A stretch of 64,000 nucleotides of DNA from assembly GCA_905221605.1 (NCBI GenBank), contig CAJNDS010000035.1:1-64000 (forward strand), given 5' to 3'. The notes beneath the pieces were generated by a model. That model ran no database searches. It was not told the DNA's origin and saw only the letters and a program-made list of their open reading frames with translations. How positions within the stretch are numbered: position 1 is the stretch's first letter; every line of letters begins with the position of its first letter. The stretch is from Symbiodinium natans. Taxonomy: Eukaryota > Sar > Dinophyceae > Suessiales > Symbiodiniaceae. Shown here piece by piece: positions 48,835 to 59,229 of the stretch. A program made the translations under genes and the position numbers.

Positions 48835-49080
48835 AGCTTGAAAAGTGACAACAGTTGTGAGGAGGCGCACCCCCAATGTCTCATCCTCGTGAGTGTCTGC
48901 ACTTTTAAGGCACCAAACCAAGCTCTAAAAAGCGACGACATGCCACGTGTCTCATCCTCGTGCACTGTCCGCACTTTTGCAAATGCATGCTTGGAAGGTG
49001 ATGACAGCTGAAGGTGATGACAGCTACGAGGATGGCGCACCCGTCGTGTCGCATCCTCGTGACTGGCCGCATTTTGAGGC
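48835..49080. repeat. Imperfect tandem repeat, three units of about 70-90 bp
   Basis: Each unit includes a form of GTGTCTCATCCTCGTG, then (T)GTCCGCACTTTT, separated by a variable part with GTGACAACAG/GTGATGACAG. Copies are centred near 48,890, 48,960 and 49,055. Confidence 0.7.
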
Positions 49081-49339
49081 CTCAACCTCATTGGCGACTC
49101 CCCAGACTGCAGCTGATGCGCCACTCATGGATGCTGTTGAACGCGGACGCTTGCGAACACAAAACGCGCAGCGTTGGGTCACCTCCTGGACCATTGGAAC
49201 AGCCAGTCCGAATTCTGAGCATAGTGGGTAATGAGCTCAAAACACCTCCATTTGCCCCGGCCCAGAACAAGACCCGTGATGCCCAAGGCTCAAGAGACTT
49301 TTTGATCAAGTACAGCCGCCAAGCTGGAATCATGACCTG

Positions 49340-51190
49340 CAAACTTCTGCACAGCACATGCAACTGCTAGCATTTTCGAGAAACTGCTGCGTCTTGTTGT
49401 AGACAGCGGGCCATCGCGACTGCAGACGCGACGAAAAGTCGAGCCCAAATCGGGTAGTATTGACCCAGGTGCTCGGTCAGAGATCCTGCACCAGCTGCAC
49501 AGCACATCAGCATCAGTATAGAACTGTAGCTGCTCAGCTCATCCCCTGAAGTGCAGTGGAGGATCCGATTGTCGACACTCCCGCATCAAACGCCCTCGGA
49601 AACAAGATTGAATATGATCGAATCTTCAAGAGAAGCAGTTTAACATGGTGGGTTGAAGAGATTCGAAGCAAGGGTGAAGCGGGGACACACTACGGGGTGA
49701 ATACAGGAGGCGGCATGACAGAAAGCTCAAGGAAAATTGGCCTTGGCCTCGCCGATAGGCCTTTGGAACAATCTGGTTTCTTTCCCCGTTTCCCAACCTT
49801 TCTTCCGCCAAAAAAGGCCAACCCGCCCCCCCCCCCCCATCCTCCCCCGGTACAGCCTGTGCGAAAACCCTGAGACCCCTGGCTTGTGGCAATCCTCCGA
49901 CTCCGAATGTATGAGGCCACTTCTAATCCCCTCCCCAACCAGCTTGAGCCTTTTATCTGCCAGCTGGCATGGGTACTTTGCAAGAGGTGTGCGGGCCGCC
50001 CAACCTCCCCACCCCAATGTCGGTCCCATTCTCCACGAGCTGATTGTGCCAGGCCGAGGCGGGTCGCGTAGCGTTAAAATCCGCACCCCACCTCTAATCC
50101 CCCCCCTGATTGTGCCAGGCCGAGGCGGGTCGCGTAGCGTTAAAATCTAAAATCAAAAAATCCGCACCCCCCCTCTAATCCCTCCCCACCCCCCCACCCT
50201 CCCCACCCCCCACCCCGCCCCCCCCCTCTAACCCCCCCCCCCCCCCCCCCCCCCCCCGCTCCTACCCCTCACCCCCCTACACCACCACCACCACTGTTTC
50301 ATCCCAACCTGCCCCCCCGCCTTCCCGGTGCAGCTGCAGAGCTTCAGATTCAGGGGGGCTGCGCTGGGCCAGGCCGAGGCGGGTCGCATAGCGTTAAAAT
50401 TACATGTCTCGTTTCTCCAAGGCACTGCTCCCAGGAGAAGCCCACGCAGACGCCGATAGCCTGGGCATTTAAGACTCCAACATCTGCCAAAACCAAAGTG
50501 CACCGAACTAGGTGTCAACCAACTCCCCTGCCCAAGGCATCTCAAGGCATCAGGTAGCATTGATAACCTCACCAATCGCCCGGTCAGCATGTTCATCTGT
50601 TTCGTCCAAATCCTGAAGCCAATCCAGGAAGTAGACCTGCACAGCAAAGCTGTCAGCAAAGCAGAAGCTCCCGCAAGCTCGGGTATTTAATTGCAAAAGC
50701 TAATTCCTGAGGCAGTGTATGAACGAGACGACTTAGGCCGCAACACAGACGAAACTACCGAAGGAGACCTGGGCGCACGACTGAGAACGCCCAAATCGTG
50801 AGACATGTCTCAAGCTTCCGCTAGCGCAAAACTGAAGCTATTTAAGTGCTGCAAGATGGCTGTCAGCGCAAGCACCACGCGCCAAATACAAGAGTTTGGG
50901 TTCGCTGCAGCATCCGCTTCTTGCTCGAACCCTTGGAGATACGACATTTCAAGAGTCGCATGGCGCGGTTCACTGTTGACTAGTTTCTTTGCAAAAGCAA
51001 GCTGCCAAACAGAAGCCATTTTCCCAAGTACCTAAGATGTCAACAGACGAGAGCGATGCGGCCGATGACTCGCTTCTTTCACCACTCCCGCGCAGCCTGT
51101 ATCATGTTCTCAAGCTGAGCAACAAAGCACACCACGAAGATGCGGTCGCGAAAGCACTGCTGGAGATCAGAACCCATCTTGTCCTGATGC
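49340..51190 (-). CDS. Multi-exon gene of unknown function
   Basis: Minus exons: about 51,189-51,085 (MGSDLQQCFRDRIFVVCFVA then QLENMIQAAR); about 51,000-50,812 (EPRHATLEMSYLQGFEQEAD then AAANPNSCIW); 50,636-50,573, after a GTGCAG acceptor, reading VYFLDWLQDLDETDEHADRA and ending at GT donor GTGAGG; and about 49,495-49,345 (TRFGLDFSSRLQSRWPAVYN then KTQQFLENASSCMCCAEVC). The intron between the last two contains the C-run and 40-bp repeat region. No domain is recognised, and one gene versus two is unresolved. A plus frame at 49,556-49,873 (MEDPIVDTPASNALGNK) competes in the same intron. Confidence 0.45.
50041..50400. repeat. Three copies of a 40-bp block among C-runs
   Basis: TGATTGTGCCAGGCCGAGGC followed by GGGTCGCGTAGCGTTAAAAT occurs at 50,041-50,080 and 50,107-50,146, and in part at 50,369-50,400. 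Between and around are CCCCACC-type runs, including over 25 C at 50,231-50,258. Confidence 0.9.
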
Positions 51191-51499
51191 ACATCCACAT
51201 GCGTGGCAACTGAGCCACAAGCTTCAGTGAACACCCACAACACACAGGAACTGAAAACTTATCCACCTAGACGTGTGTCCTAGGGGCGGGACGAGGAGAA
51301 CGAAGGAACCGGCAAGCAGTTTGGTTTTGCACTTGTTTTTGCTGGAGCGAGCCCGCTTCCATGCTCGGGTCTAGAGTAGACCGAGTAGAGCGACAAGTGC
51401 GGAGGGTTTAGGTCTTGGCTCTGTGGGCGAGAAAAGGCATAGGCCTGTCAATGCGCGGATCTCGCAGTGGTCCCGTCCCGCCATCGAAAACACGAGAAA

Positions 51500-52145
51500 A
51501 TGTTCTCCGTGTCCCCAGGCCCTAGGACAGTGAAAGCGTTGGGCCGCTGCCGGGGGGGCCCGGGGAGCTTTGGTGATGGAGCAGAAACATCGAATGAAAC
51601 ATCCATCCCATAATCTCACGGTTTGCCAAGGTGGAAAGGTGGCAGAGCAGCATGCATGCAAGGATTGGGGTGCGCCGCGCCTCGTTCTCAATTGTTGAGT
51701 GCATGGAAGCGTACAGAGTGACGTGCATGTTCATCACACAGTATGAACTCGCTCCCACTCAACGCATACGGAAACTGAGAAATGCCGATGGCTTCAGAGA
51801 CTCGAACAGCAAAGCCAACAACAAAGCAACAAGATCAGCTCGCTTCAGGCAGCAGAGCATTCTTCGACGTCAGCTCAGTAAACTCCAAAGCCCAGTGACG
51901 TGTAGTTCTGGCGGAACTGCGGATTTGATGGTGGACTGGCCACCAGAGCATGCGCCTTGTGGTTGCGGTGCTCCAGCCTCGAGAGGAAGCATGCATGCAT
52001 GGTTTATGCATGATTGAGCAAGTTGCAAAAGCCGCGTGCAATATCTGCAATTCACGAAAGAACTTGACGGACATGAAGACACCTTCCAGAAACCCATTGC
52101 CCCAGATCGAAAACTTTGAAGACCCACTTGGATCCTTCACGAGTA
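51500..52145 (-). CDS. Candidate exons; strand not certain
   Basis: Minus: about 52,140-52,010 (KDPSGSSKFSIWGNGFLEGV then FMSVKFFRELQILHAAFA) and about 51,735-51,550 (MHSTIENEARRTPILACMLL then CHLSTLANREIMGWMFHSMF). The plus strand is also open over the same DNA (CMEAYRVTCMFITQYELAPT; NICNSRKNLTDMKTPSRN). The minus reading is preferred because of the neighbours. Confidence 0.35.
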
Positions 52146-52439
52146 AATAGAAATCACGTTTGCAGATGCGCCCTCACATCTGAGCTTCCTTGCAGACTCA
52201 TTCCCTGAGGAAGCTGACGGAGCCTAACCTAATTCCTTTCATTGTACTGGAATTTGTCTCCTTGTCCAGTATCCTCATGCAGGGCACGAATAGGGGGAGG
52301 ACCAATAGGGGAGGGAGAGAAAGGTCGGAGTCTATCGTTGGACTATTGTCCTTCCGCATTGGGAGAGAGCGGTTGCTCAAGCTACCATTCCCCACGTTTG
52401 ACTTTCCGTGCTTTCACAGGGCTGTCAACACGGAGCCGG

Positions 52440-53080
52440 ATGCAAAAGTTTTCCAAGCTTGCACACCACAATGAGAATGCCAAGCACAAAGATCATTCTG
52501 GCAGCTTCGACTGGATCATGAGGATGGAGATCGAAGCAATCGCGCAGAGGAGCATGGAGACTCCTGAGTGGGAAAAGCGCAAGCGACGGCGACGACAGCA
52601 AGCCACGAATCACCTTTCAGTGTCGCATGGCTGCAAAAGGCCCCTGCCGATGCCGATCTTGGCCTTGGCAGGATGGTTCAGCACAGGCAGCTCGAGCCCC
52701 TCGGCATTCGACATAATGCCGGTCAGGAGGAATCCTCAGCTGGAGTGAGAGGAGAAAGTCCGAAAAGAGTGCACGGCTGCAGCCAAGGCACGTAGCACTA
52801 CCTCGTGTCGCGCAGCGTCTCACAATATGGCTCAATATGAGGCAGCAGGGGGAACCCAAGGCTGATGGAAGCTCTCATGGTCGACGAGTCATCTTGCAAT
52901 CCAGTTGCGACTGCAGAGAAAGAGATCCCGATAGCGGCAATCTTAGTGCAATGGATTGCGAAGGACAAAAAGGGCCTGACTCCAACTCCAGGCAAGAAGA
53001 GCCTAAATCCGAGCAAGGAGTGCAAGCACAGGAGTCTAAGGCTTCAACATCATCTTCTGCTTCCTGTGCCAGGCGACTGA
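52440..53080 (+). CDS. Candidate plus-strand exons, unknown function
   Basis: Here the plus reading looks more natural than the minus. 52,441-52,605 gives KLAHHNENAKHKDHSGSFDW then IMRMEIEAIAQRSMETPEWE and KRKRRRRQ. 52,865-53,030 gives MEALMVDESSCNPVATAEKE then IPIAAILVQWIAKDKKGLTP. Both are charged, soluble sequences. If correct, this would be a gene against the general minus orientation. No family is recognised. Confidence 0.35.
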
Positions 53081-53082
53081 GG

Positions 53083-53145
53083 TGCTGCATGATGCTGCAT
53101 GATGCTGCATGATGCTGCATGATGCTGCATGATGCTGCATGATGC
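53083..53145. repeat. Decamer array, TGCATGATGC, about six units
   Basis: Near-perfect 10-bp units. The array ends in GATGCCCCGC. Confidence 0.97.
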
Positions 53146-53387
53146 CCCGCATGCTCCCCGTCAGTTGCGCTACCCCAGCCTCGGCCCCATGCTCCCACAG
53201 TCGGTAGTGAGAGTCTTGGATGTGCCGACCTCAAATGCAAAAAGATGATGAAGCACTGCAGCTCAGAACTGCCTTGTCGTGCTGTTCGCAGCTTCAGTGC
53301 CTCGTATCATATCTGAAAGCTTGAAGATGGCCATCAGCAACAAGGCCTTGACCCCCACCCATCCCAAGACCATCTCTCCTACTCTTC

Positions 53388-53720
53388 CTACTCTTCCGAC
53401 TGCCTGTATGTGCCTGAAGCTACCTCTCTCTCTGTCTGCCTGCCTGCCTGCCTGCCTGCAGAGGCCGTATAATGATGATACTCCCGAGGTTGCCACATTA
53501 ACGACCGTTGGCACTGCCACCAGGGCACCTTCCTGTTCCGGCACAAGAAGGGCTGGCCCACCACGTTAGCTGATTGGCTCAACACTGCTTCAACATGGAT
53601 GTCACAAACTCGGCGCGTTTCAGCCAAGGCCTGGAACGTTTTCAGCTGCTGGAGATCGAGGCTGCACCGGATGATGGCGAAGCCGGACATGTGGGAGAAC
53701 AATGTCGCCCAGCAGGCCAA
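53388..53720 (-). CDS. Strand-ambiguous candidate exon
   Basis: The minus reading has MSGFAIIRCSLDLQQLKTFQ then ALAETRRVCDIHVEAVLSQ. The plus reading has ERFQLLEIEAAPDDGEAGHV. Both are protein-like. A CTGC run (53,436-53,461) lies at one end. Confidence 0.3.
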   Translation of the reverse strand: MACWATLFSHMSGFAIIRCSLDLQQLKTFQALAETRRVCDIHVEAVLSQSANVVGQPFLCRNRKVPWWQCQRSLMWQPREYHHYTASAGRQAGRQTEREVASGTYRQSEE

Positions 53721-53740
53721 CTGCGAGACACATCAGGCAT

Positions 53741-53830
53741 AGCGAAGCGCAGCGAGCACAGCGAAGCACAGCGAAGCATAGCGAAGCATAGCGAAGCATA
53801 GCGAAGCATAGCGAAGCATAGCGAAGCATC
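53741..53830. repeat. Decamer array, AGCGAAGCAT/C, nine units
   Basis: The first three units vary (AGCGAAGCGC, AGCGAGCACA) and the rest are near-identical AGCGAAGCAT. Confidence 0.97.
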
Positions 53831-53839
53831 ATGATAACA

Positions 53840-54660
53840 CCATAAATTAAGCTCCCTGTTGGCTCTCTCTAGACACATGACCTGGAGAACCTATTTTGAC
53901 ACCTGGCCTTGCGCTTTTGGCGGTCTTCGAAAGATGCCTTGGAAAATGTCAGGTGTTGTCAGCTGTTGCCAGGCTGTCAGGTCTTGACTCCGCAGCTCGT
54001 TTTGCGGAATGTCGAAGGCACTTTGAACTGCTTGGGAAAGCAATCCGCTTGCAACGTGTGAGCCCAGATCTTTGAGATAAACATTGGAATCATGTGATCA
54101 ATGTTCCTGGAAACGATGCTAACGCAGCTGTATGTGCGCAACGCCTCATGCCCAATGATCATTTGAGAATCATATGTGTGCACATGTCCAAGTTTCAACC
54201 CTTAAAGTACAAAGGTGTCAGCCATTGCGCAGGCCTTCTCGGCCACACGAAGTGAGTGAGTGAATGAAAAGCAAGCAGCACTTACGCTGCGGCTTACCAC
54301 CCACGTCCCTCTCAACGTCTCAGAGGGCACATCCATGATTGACGTGAGTAACCAACCAGCGCCAGCTTGTAACGTCGAATTTGGCCGGTGGCTATGTCGT
54401 CGTTGATGTAATCAAATAGGTGCGGTTTTCTTGCCGGGACTACTTTTCTTGTTTGGCTGGGCTTCTGGGCTTCAGGGCTTCAGGGCTTAGCGTTCACGTC
54501 CACATATTTCGGGGTTCAAGACTTCCTGTGATTCCGTCTTCAAAAAATTGCAGAATCGTCTTGCTGTGAGTTGTTTTCAGAAGGTCAAATTGAAGGCCTG
54601 CTTTACACGCAAGAAAACCGTCACTTCGGCAGTGTGATGGGACTGGCAGTGGCACTCCTA
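53840..54660. other. Mostly unassigned; possible minus exon at 54,180-53,990
   Basis: A minus frame reads MIIGHEALRTYSCVSIVSRN then IDHMIPMFISKIWAHTLQAD, which could be an exon. 54,200-54,660 has stops in all frames and nothing recognised. Confidence 0.25.
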
Positions 54661-54663
54661 CCT

Positions 54664-55770
54664 TCAACCCTCTGATTGCAACTGTTGTCTTCGACCAAGT
54701 AACTTCCTGGTACTTTCCTGGCGTGGAGTCATCCTTCCTGAGGGGGCCATGTCTTCGGTCGCAAAAACCCCTGTGAAGGCATCCTTAACCTTCCACACAT
54801 AAGGCCGAAGCATGTAGGCGATGTTGTACAAGATGACATGCAAGAAGCCTCGGCTCCGAGAAGGCAGCCATTGCCCGGAAATGACATGAATCTTTACGAC
54901 TGGAGGCAGTAGAAGATGCCGAATGTCATGTACGCGATACCTTATGAAACAGCATCACAGCAGCAAAGGCACCATTCCACAAGCACACTCGCGTCCAACG
55001 CCACAAGAAAAGCCGCGGGGGACACCCAGAACGTTTTGCTGCCAGGGCCACATATCTTTGTCAAGTTTCGCTGCAAATGACCACGGATGACTCTGTCACA
55101 AATCATATCCGACACTCCAGCCAGCCCCTGTCAGCAGGCCAGCTTAAGGACTCATCACCAAGATTCTGAACCCTACTCCAACTGATCACGCACGCCTCGA
55201 AGAGTAAAACGGCCACAAAGATTGAAACAGTGGCATTGATGACCTGGCAATGAGACGGGTGCTTTCTGGTGCTTTCTTGCAAATGCAAACCCCCACAAGT
55301 ACGACTAAGGAGTAGGGGCCCTGATGGGGACGCCTTCCAGGTATGCATGCGGATGTCGATGTCGTCGTGGTTCCTGGGCTGGAGTCGCGCTTTCTGTGAC
55401 AAAACAACTGAGTCAGCTCGCGGCACAACTTGCGAACAAGCCACACTAAGTAAAAAAGGGACATGATAAAGGTCACACCCCCGAGCAGGAACACAGCTCC
55501 AGTCACATCCACAGACGTAACCTGATGGCTCATGTTTGTCGGAACGACTGGAATCAAACGTTCGCACACAGACACAGTGTAACTCGCCAGCGCATCTTGT
55601 GCAGTGAGCCACAGCCAAATTTTTCAACAACGCAAGAAAACACAAAGAAAACTGAAGCAACGAGTGCACAACTTTTGCAAATTTCTTACCTTCGCCTCTG
55701 GCCTCTGTGAGCTCCTCCTCTTCCGATTTCTCGCCCTCTTCGGATCCTTCGGATCCTTCTTCCACCTGCG
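54664..55770 (-). CDS. Polytopic membrane protein, multi-exon, family unknown
   Basis: Minus segments in order: 55,765-55,690, an acidic N-terminal region (EEGSEGSEEGEKSEEEELTE); about 55,540-55,385, VTSVDVTGAVFLLGGVTFIM then SLFYLVWLVRKLCRELTQLF, one or two membrane helices followed by a basic end; about 55,250-55,110, INATVSIFVAVLLFEACVIS then WSRVQNLGDESLS, one helix; about 55,070-54,965, KTFWVSPAAFLVALDASVLV then EWCL, one helix; about 54,940-54,901, GIAYMTFGIFYCLQ; and 54,848-54,664, LHVILYNIAYMLRPYVWKVK then a soluble tail (ATEDMAPSGRMTPRQESTRK) and a stop at 54,666-54,664. About four or five helices with a cytosol-like tail suggest a transporter or channel-like protein. No signature motif lets me name it. 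Confidence 0.55.
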
Positions 55771-56032
55771 AAGCTGCGAAGATCTTTGAATATCTGCAAA
55801 TATCGACTCATATTTTATTGACAGTTTTTAGACAGAGCTGCTAGCTCGCACCGTTATGCTCCTCAGCATATCTCGATTCGAACCTATTGTCCACCATTCA
55901 GCTGGTACGACGCATGGCGTCGGCTTCTCCGTACAGTGTCAGTGCGGCTACTGAGGACGAGTCATGACGAGTCTCCATTGCAAGCACCCCGCAAAAGCAA
56001 AGCAATACCCGCAGTTCCATGCACTCCCTCAC

Positions 56033-57560
56033 CTTCTCATGTTCGAGCTCCTCAGCTTTGGGCGCTACCTCTGTAGCAGCTCTCTCGGCTTTTTCCTGCG
56101 AGAGTTGATCACATGTGCCCGCTTCGTGCACATCTGCTTTGACAGTGCCAGCTCCTCACGTGCAGCTTCCACTTCTTTGGCAGCCGCTGCTACAGTGTCC
56201 TGACAGGCCACAAACACTGACAAGAGGTCGTGACAGACAAGAGCAAGAAGACACTGTCAGGTCGTCCTTGTTTGTATGTCTTGCTGGAACCGAAGCCAGG
56301 AAGAACGCAAGCAGAATTATCTGAAACGCGGCGCCTGACACTTGCCGCCGGACAGCCAACAACGAAGTGGACAGCTCCAGTGACCCACATTCTCCGGAAT
56401 TGTTTGATGAGCTACCCACTGTGCATAGTGCCTCTTTGGACCAGCCGCATAACTCCCAGCAAGGCAGTCGCTCTTATGACGTTCACTTTGTTCTTGACCT
56501 ACTTATTCTGTGTCTCTGCACTGCCAGTTTCTCAGCGGATCAATCTGCAAAACTCTCTCCGTGTGTCTGCAAAGACGTCACAAGCATATGTCTTCTCATG
56601 CTACCAAGTAGTCTCACGTCAAGTTGCAACATTTGATCCGTATTGGCTGTGGCAGGCATGCATGTTCTCCAGCCACAAAGAAAAGGAGCACGGCACTTGC
56701 GTCTGCTGCTTTGAGAAAGCGCATTCACCCAGCCTGCCATCACGGACAACTTGAACAGCTGAGTGCAGCGAGCCCAAAGACAACAAGCATCGCACCTGAG
56801 AGGCCGAGGCGTATGTTGCGAGGCAAACATCTGACTCAATGCATGACACACAAACTCACTAAGTCACTACTGCCAACGCTCCCCCCCACTGCAGGTCTTG
56901 GGACGATACACCATGTTGCCATGGATCTCCTGACAAAGCTTGCAGAGACTGGACCTTATGCGGTAGAAAACAGTGCAGGTGGACATTCGGAGTTGAACTT
57001 TGCAATCATGACCCGAACTTGGACACGTTTACATGAGGAACCCACATGCGAAGCCATGCACACTCGCAGTCATTCACCAGTAAGGCTGCTGCCAAATCCT
57101 GCTCTTTGCCATCGGCCTTCAATCGCTCTAACCTTGCCTGGTGCTGACACACAGTGGACATGCGAACGTAAAGGGCGCCAGCCACGAACAACAAGTAATA
57201 AGCACGCAACCTTGATCTTATCATCGGCTCTTCGTTGTCTTTCTTGCTGGCGTTTTTCCCGTATCGCCTACGACTTTGCAACAGTTTCGGGCGCCACGGC
57301 ACTCTCATAAACTCTTAGATTTGTGACGAGGTCTCTCCTGCTGCTCCACTGACGACTCCAGGTCAAGCCGACCGTCTCGCCGCATTTTCGCCTTGTCCGT
57401 AAAGAAACCGGAGGCACAGGGGGCACGCACTTGCACCAAATGGTCTGTACGACCTTGGTTCACCACCCACTCCCGACGGCGCTGCTCAAAGCGTGCGCGA
57501 GCACTTCCGGCACTTGCATCCTGACACATGCAAGGCTGACAAAAGCTGGGGAGCATTGGC
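56033..57560 (-). CDS. Coiled-coil-like protein, multi-exon
   Basis: Minus exons: about 57,530-57,305 (ASAGSARARFEQRRREWVVN, SGFFTDKAKMRRDGRLDLES then SVEQQERPRHKS); about 57,200-57,078 (MSTVCQHQARLERLKADGKE then QDLAAAL) with GT donor GTGAATG; about 56,205-56,130 (VAAAAKEVEAAREELALSK); and 56,096-56,033 (EKAERAATEVAPKAEELEHE), after CTCTCGCAG and ending at AAG then GTGAGG. Heptad-like spacing of A and L with many E, K and R suggests coiled coil. An upstream frame starting MMQPPKIEAFNVSNMF (57,979) might be the first exon. The adjacent membrane protein gene lies just downstream on the same strand. Confidence 0.5.
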
Positions 57561-57984
57561 ATTTATGCAACTGCTAGTCAAAGCAACATCATTCTCTTCA
57601 GGATTAACACGTTCCCTAGACCGAACCTCCAAAACCATTGGGCACTACTCTCAACTGTCCAATCAGCTTCATCAACGGCCTGTCAACAGCAACTATCACA
57701 ACTGAATGCGTCAAACTCTCAAGCCCTTCTGCATTGGGATGCAACAAGCATACTCACAGAAGTAAACCTAAATTAGGCAAATCTTCGTGCCGCAAATGGC
57801 ACAACAATTTGCACTTGATGTGGTTTTGGGTTGGCGCATTTGCGGGGCCGACAGTTCGGCTGATGCTTGTGCACTATCACTATCGTTGCTGTCATCGTGT
57901 CTGTTCCATGTGACATTTGAACAGCTCTTGGAAACATGTTGGACACGTTAAAGGCTTCAATCTTTGGGGGTTGCATCATGTTGC

Positions 57985-58490
57985 ATAGGGCTTGGGAGGA
58001 GTATCATCGGACGGGCACTTACAAACTGCACGCATGCACATGTGCACATGAGTCTGGCACAGAACATACAGTACTCGAAGCTATTACAACAGCATGCGAA
58101 ATCAGTGGACATTGAAATCTTACTGTACTACTTGGTCAACTGCACACAGACGGAACTTGTAGCTCTTTCAACAACACATGTTGCAACAAGCCATACAAGT
58201 GTCTTGAATGTTCAGAAACCCCAGAAATGCAAGCAAAACGGAGACACATGCAAAACCTGAACTGAACAACAACATCGTGAGGGGCAGACTTGCGAGATCA
58301 ACCATGTCGTGTTGTCACCCGCACTGCCCATGTACATTGGAATGTGCCTTCGTGCCACGTTGTCGAGTAAGGGGTGGCGAAGCATCACCACCAAGTTGCC
58401 CGGCTGCACAAAGCGCGCAAACAAGTTGAAAGTTGCGAGGGAACCTGGCCACTCAGAGGGCAAACGACGTGTCAACAGAAAACAATGAAG
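57985..58490 (-). CDS. Candidate exon, unknown function
   Basis: 58,475-58,290 on the minus strand reads EWPGSLATFNLFARFVQPGN, LVVMLRHPLLDNVARRHIPM and YMGSAGDNTTWLISQ. It is clearly protein-like, with a hydrophobic stretch at LVVML. Flanking exons were not found. Confidence 0.4.
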
Positions 58491-58789
58491 GCTGGGTTGC
58501 TCTTGTCATTTGTCCTGAACTGGTGGAACACTGGGAGATTTGCAAGCAACACGAGGCATGTAAGTACAATCACGCCTTGACGCAGACAGCAAGTCCAAGA
58601 AAAATCAACCGCCCAACTCGATTTGCAAAGTTCTCAGGGGCTTGGGTTTTGTCGAATCACACATCACGCGCTTCTAGTAAATGCAGGCTAGCCACATCAA
58701 ACCAAACCGAATGCTTTGCAAAGCCGGCACCTTCCGGGCTTCGGCGGCAGGGACCCGCTTCCGGCCGCAACGCTTGGGCCAGACCTCGC

Positions 58790-58885
58790 ATCCCGCAGGC
58801 CCTAAACCCGCATCGGGTTGGGGCTTGGGGTTTAAGGGTATCGGGCTTGGGGTTTAAGGGTATCGGGTTTAGGGTTTATATTCAC
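58790..58885. repeat. Telomere-like tract with a 23-bp direct repeat
   Basis: GGCCCTAAACCC is followed by two and a half copies of a unit with TTGGGGTTTAAGGGTATCGG, ending GGGTTTAGGGTTTA. Confidence 0.8.
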
Positions 58886-58889
58886 CGAG

Positions 58890-59228
58890 CCCCGTGGCGC
58901 CGTTCAGTGAAGTGCCGAAGGGTTCTTTCCCCGCTCCCGCCCTCTCCTGCAGTGCAAGAGTGTTTGGTGTTTCCCGCTCCCCCGCCCCCCGTGGCCCCAG
59001 GGGCTCAATGCTGCTGCCCAGACCCCTTCCCTGTCCATAAAAGTAGAAGTGAAATTCAACGGCCCAATGCAGGCCCCCCCCACCCCCCCCCGCCCTTCCC
59101 GCCCCCCCCGCCCCCCACCTCCCCCGTACGAGGAGAAGCCAAAATGGAAGTAGAAGAGCCAAAGTAGAAATAGAAGTAGAAGTGTAAGGGGCCCAAAATG
59201 TAGAAGCACAAGTAGACGTGTAATGTGT
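58890..59228. repeat. C-runs and an AAGTAGAA-type purine tract
   Basis: C-rich runs at 59,075-59,130 are followed by AAGTAGAA/GTAGAAG units to about 59,228. No gene signal. Confidence 0.5.
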
Positions 59229-59229
59229 A

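Noticed and set aside
48031-48921. 296-codon Lys/Glu/Arg-rich frame and a 250-codon Ser/Leu-rich frame opposite
   Set aside because: Products of CT/TTTC arrays. The flanking unique parts have no recognisable sequence.
55865-55885. GGTTCGAATC on the minus strand, a tRNA B-box-like match
   Set aside because: No A box at suitable distance and no cloverleaf. Probably chance.
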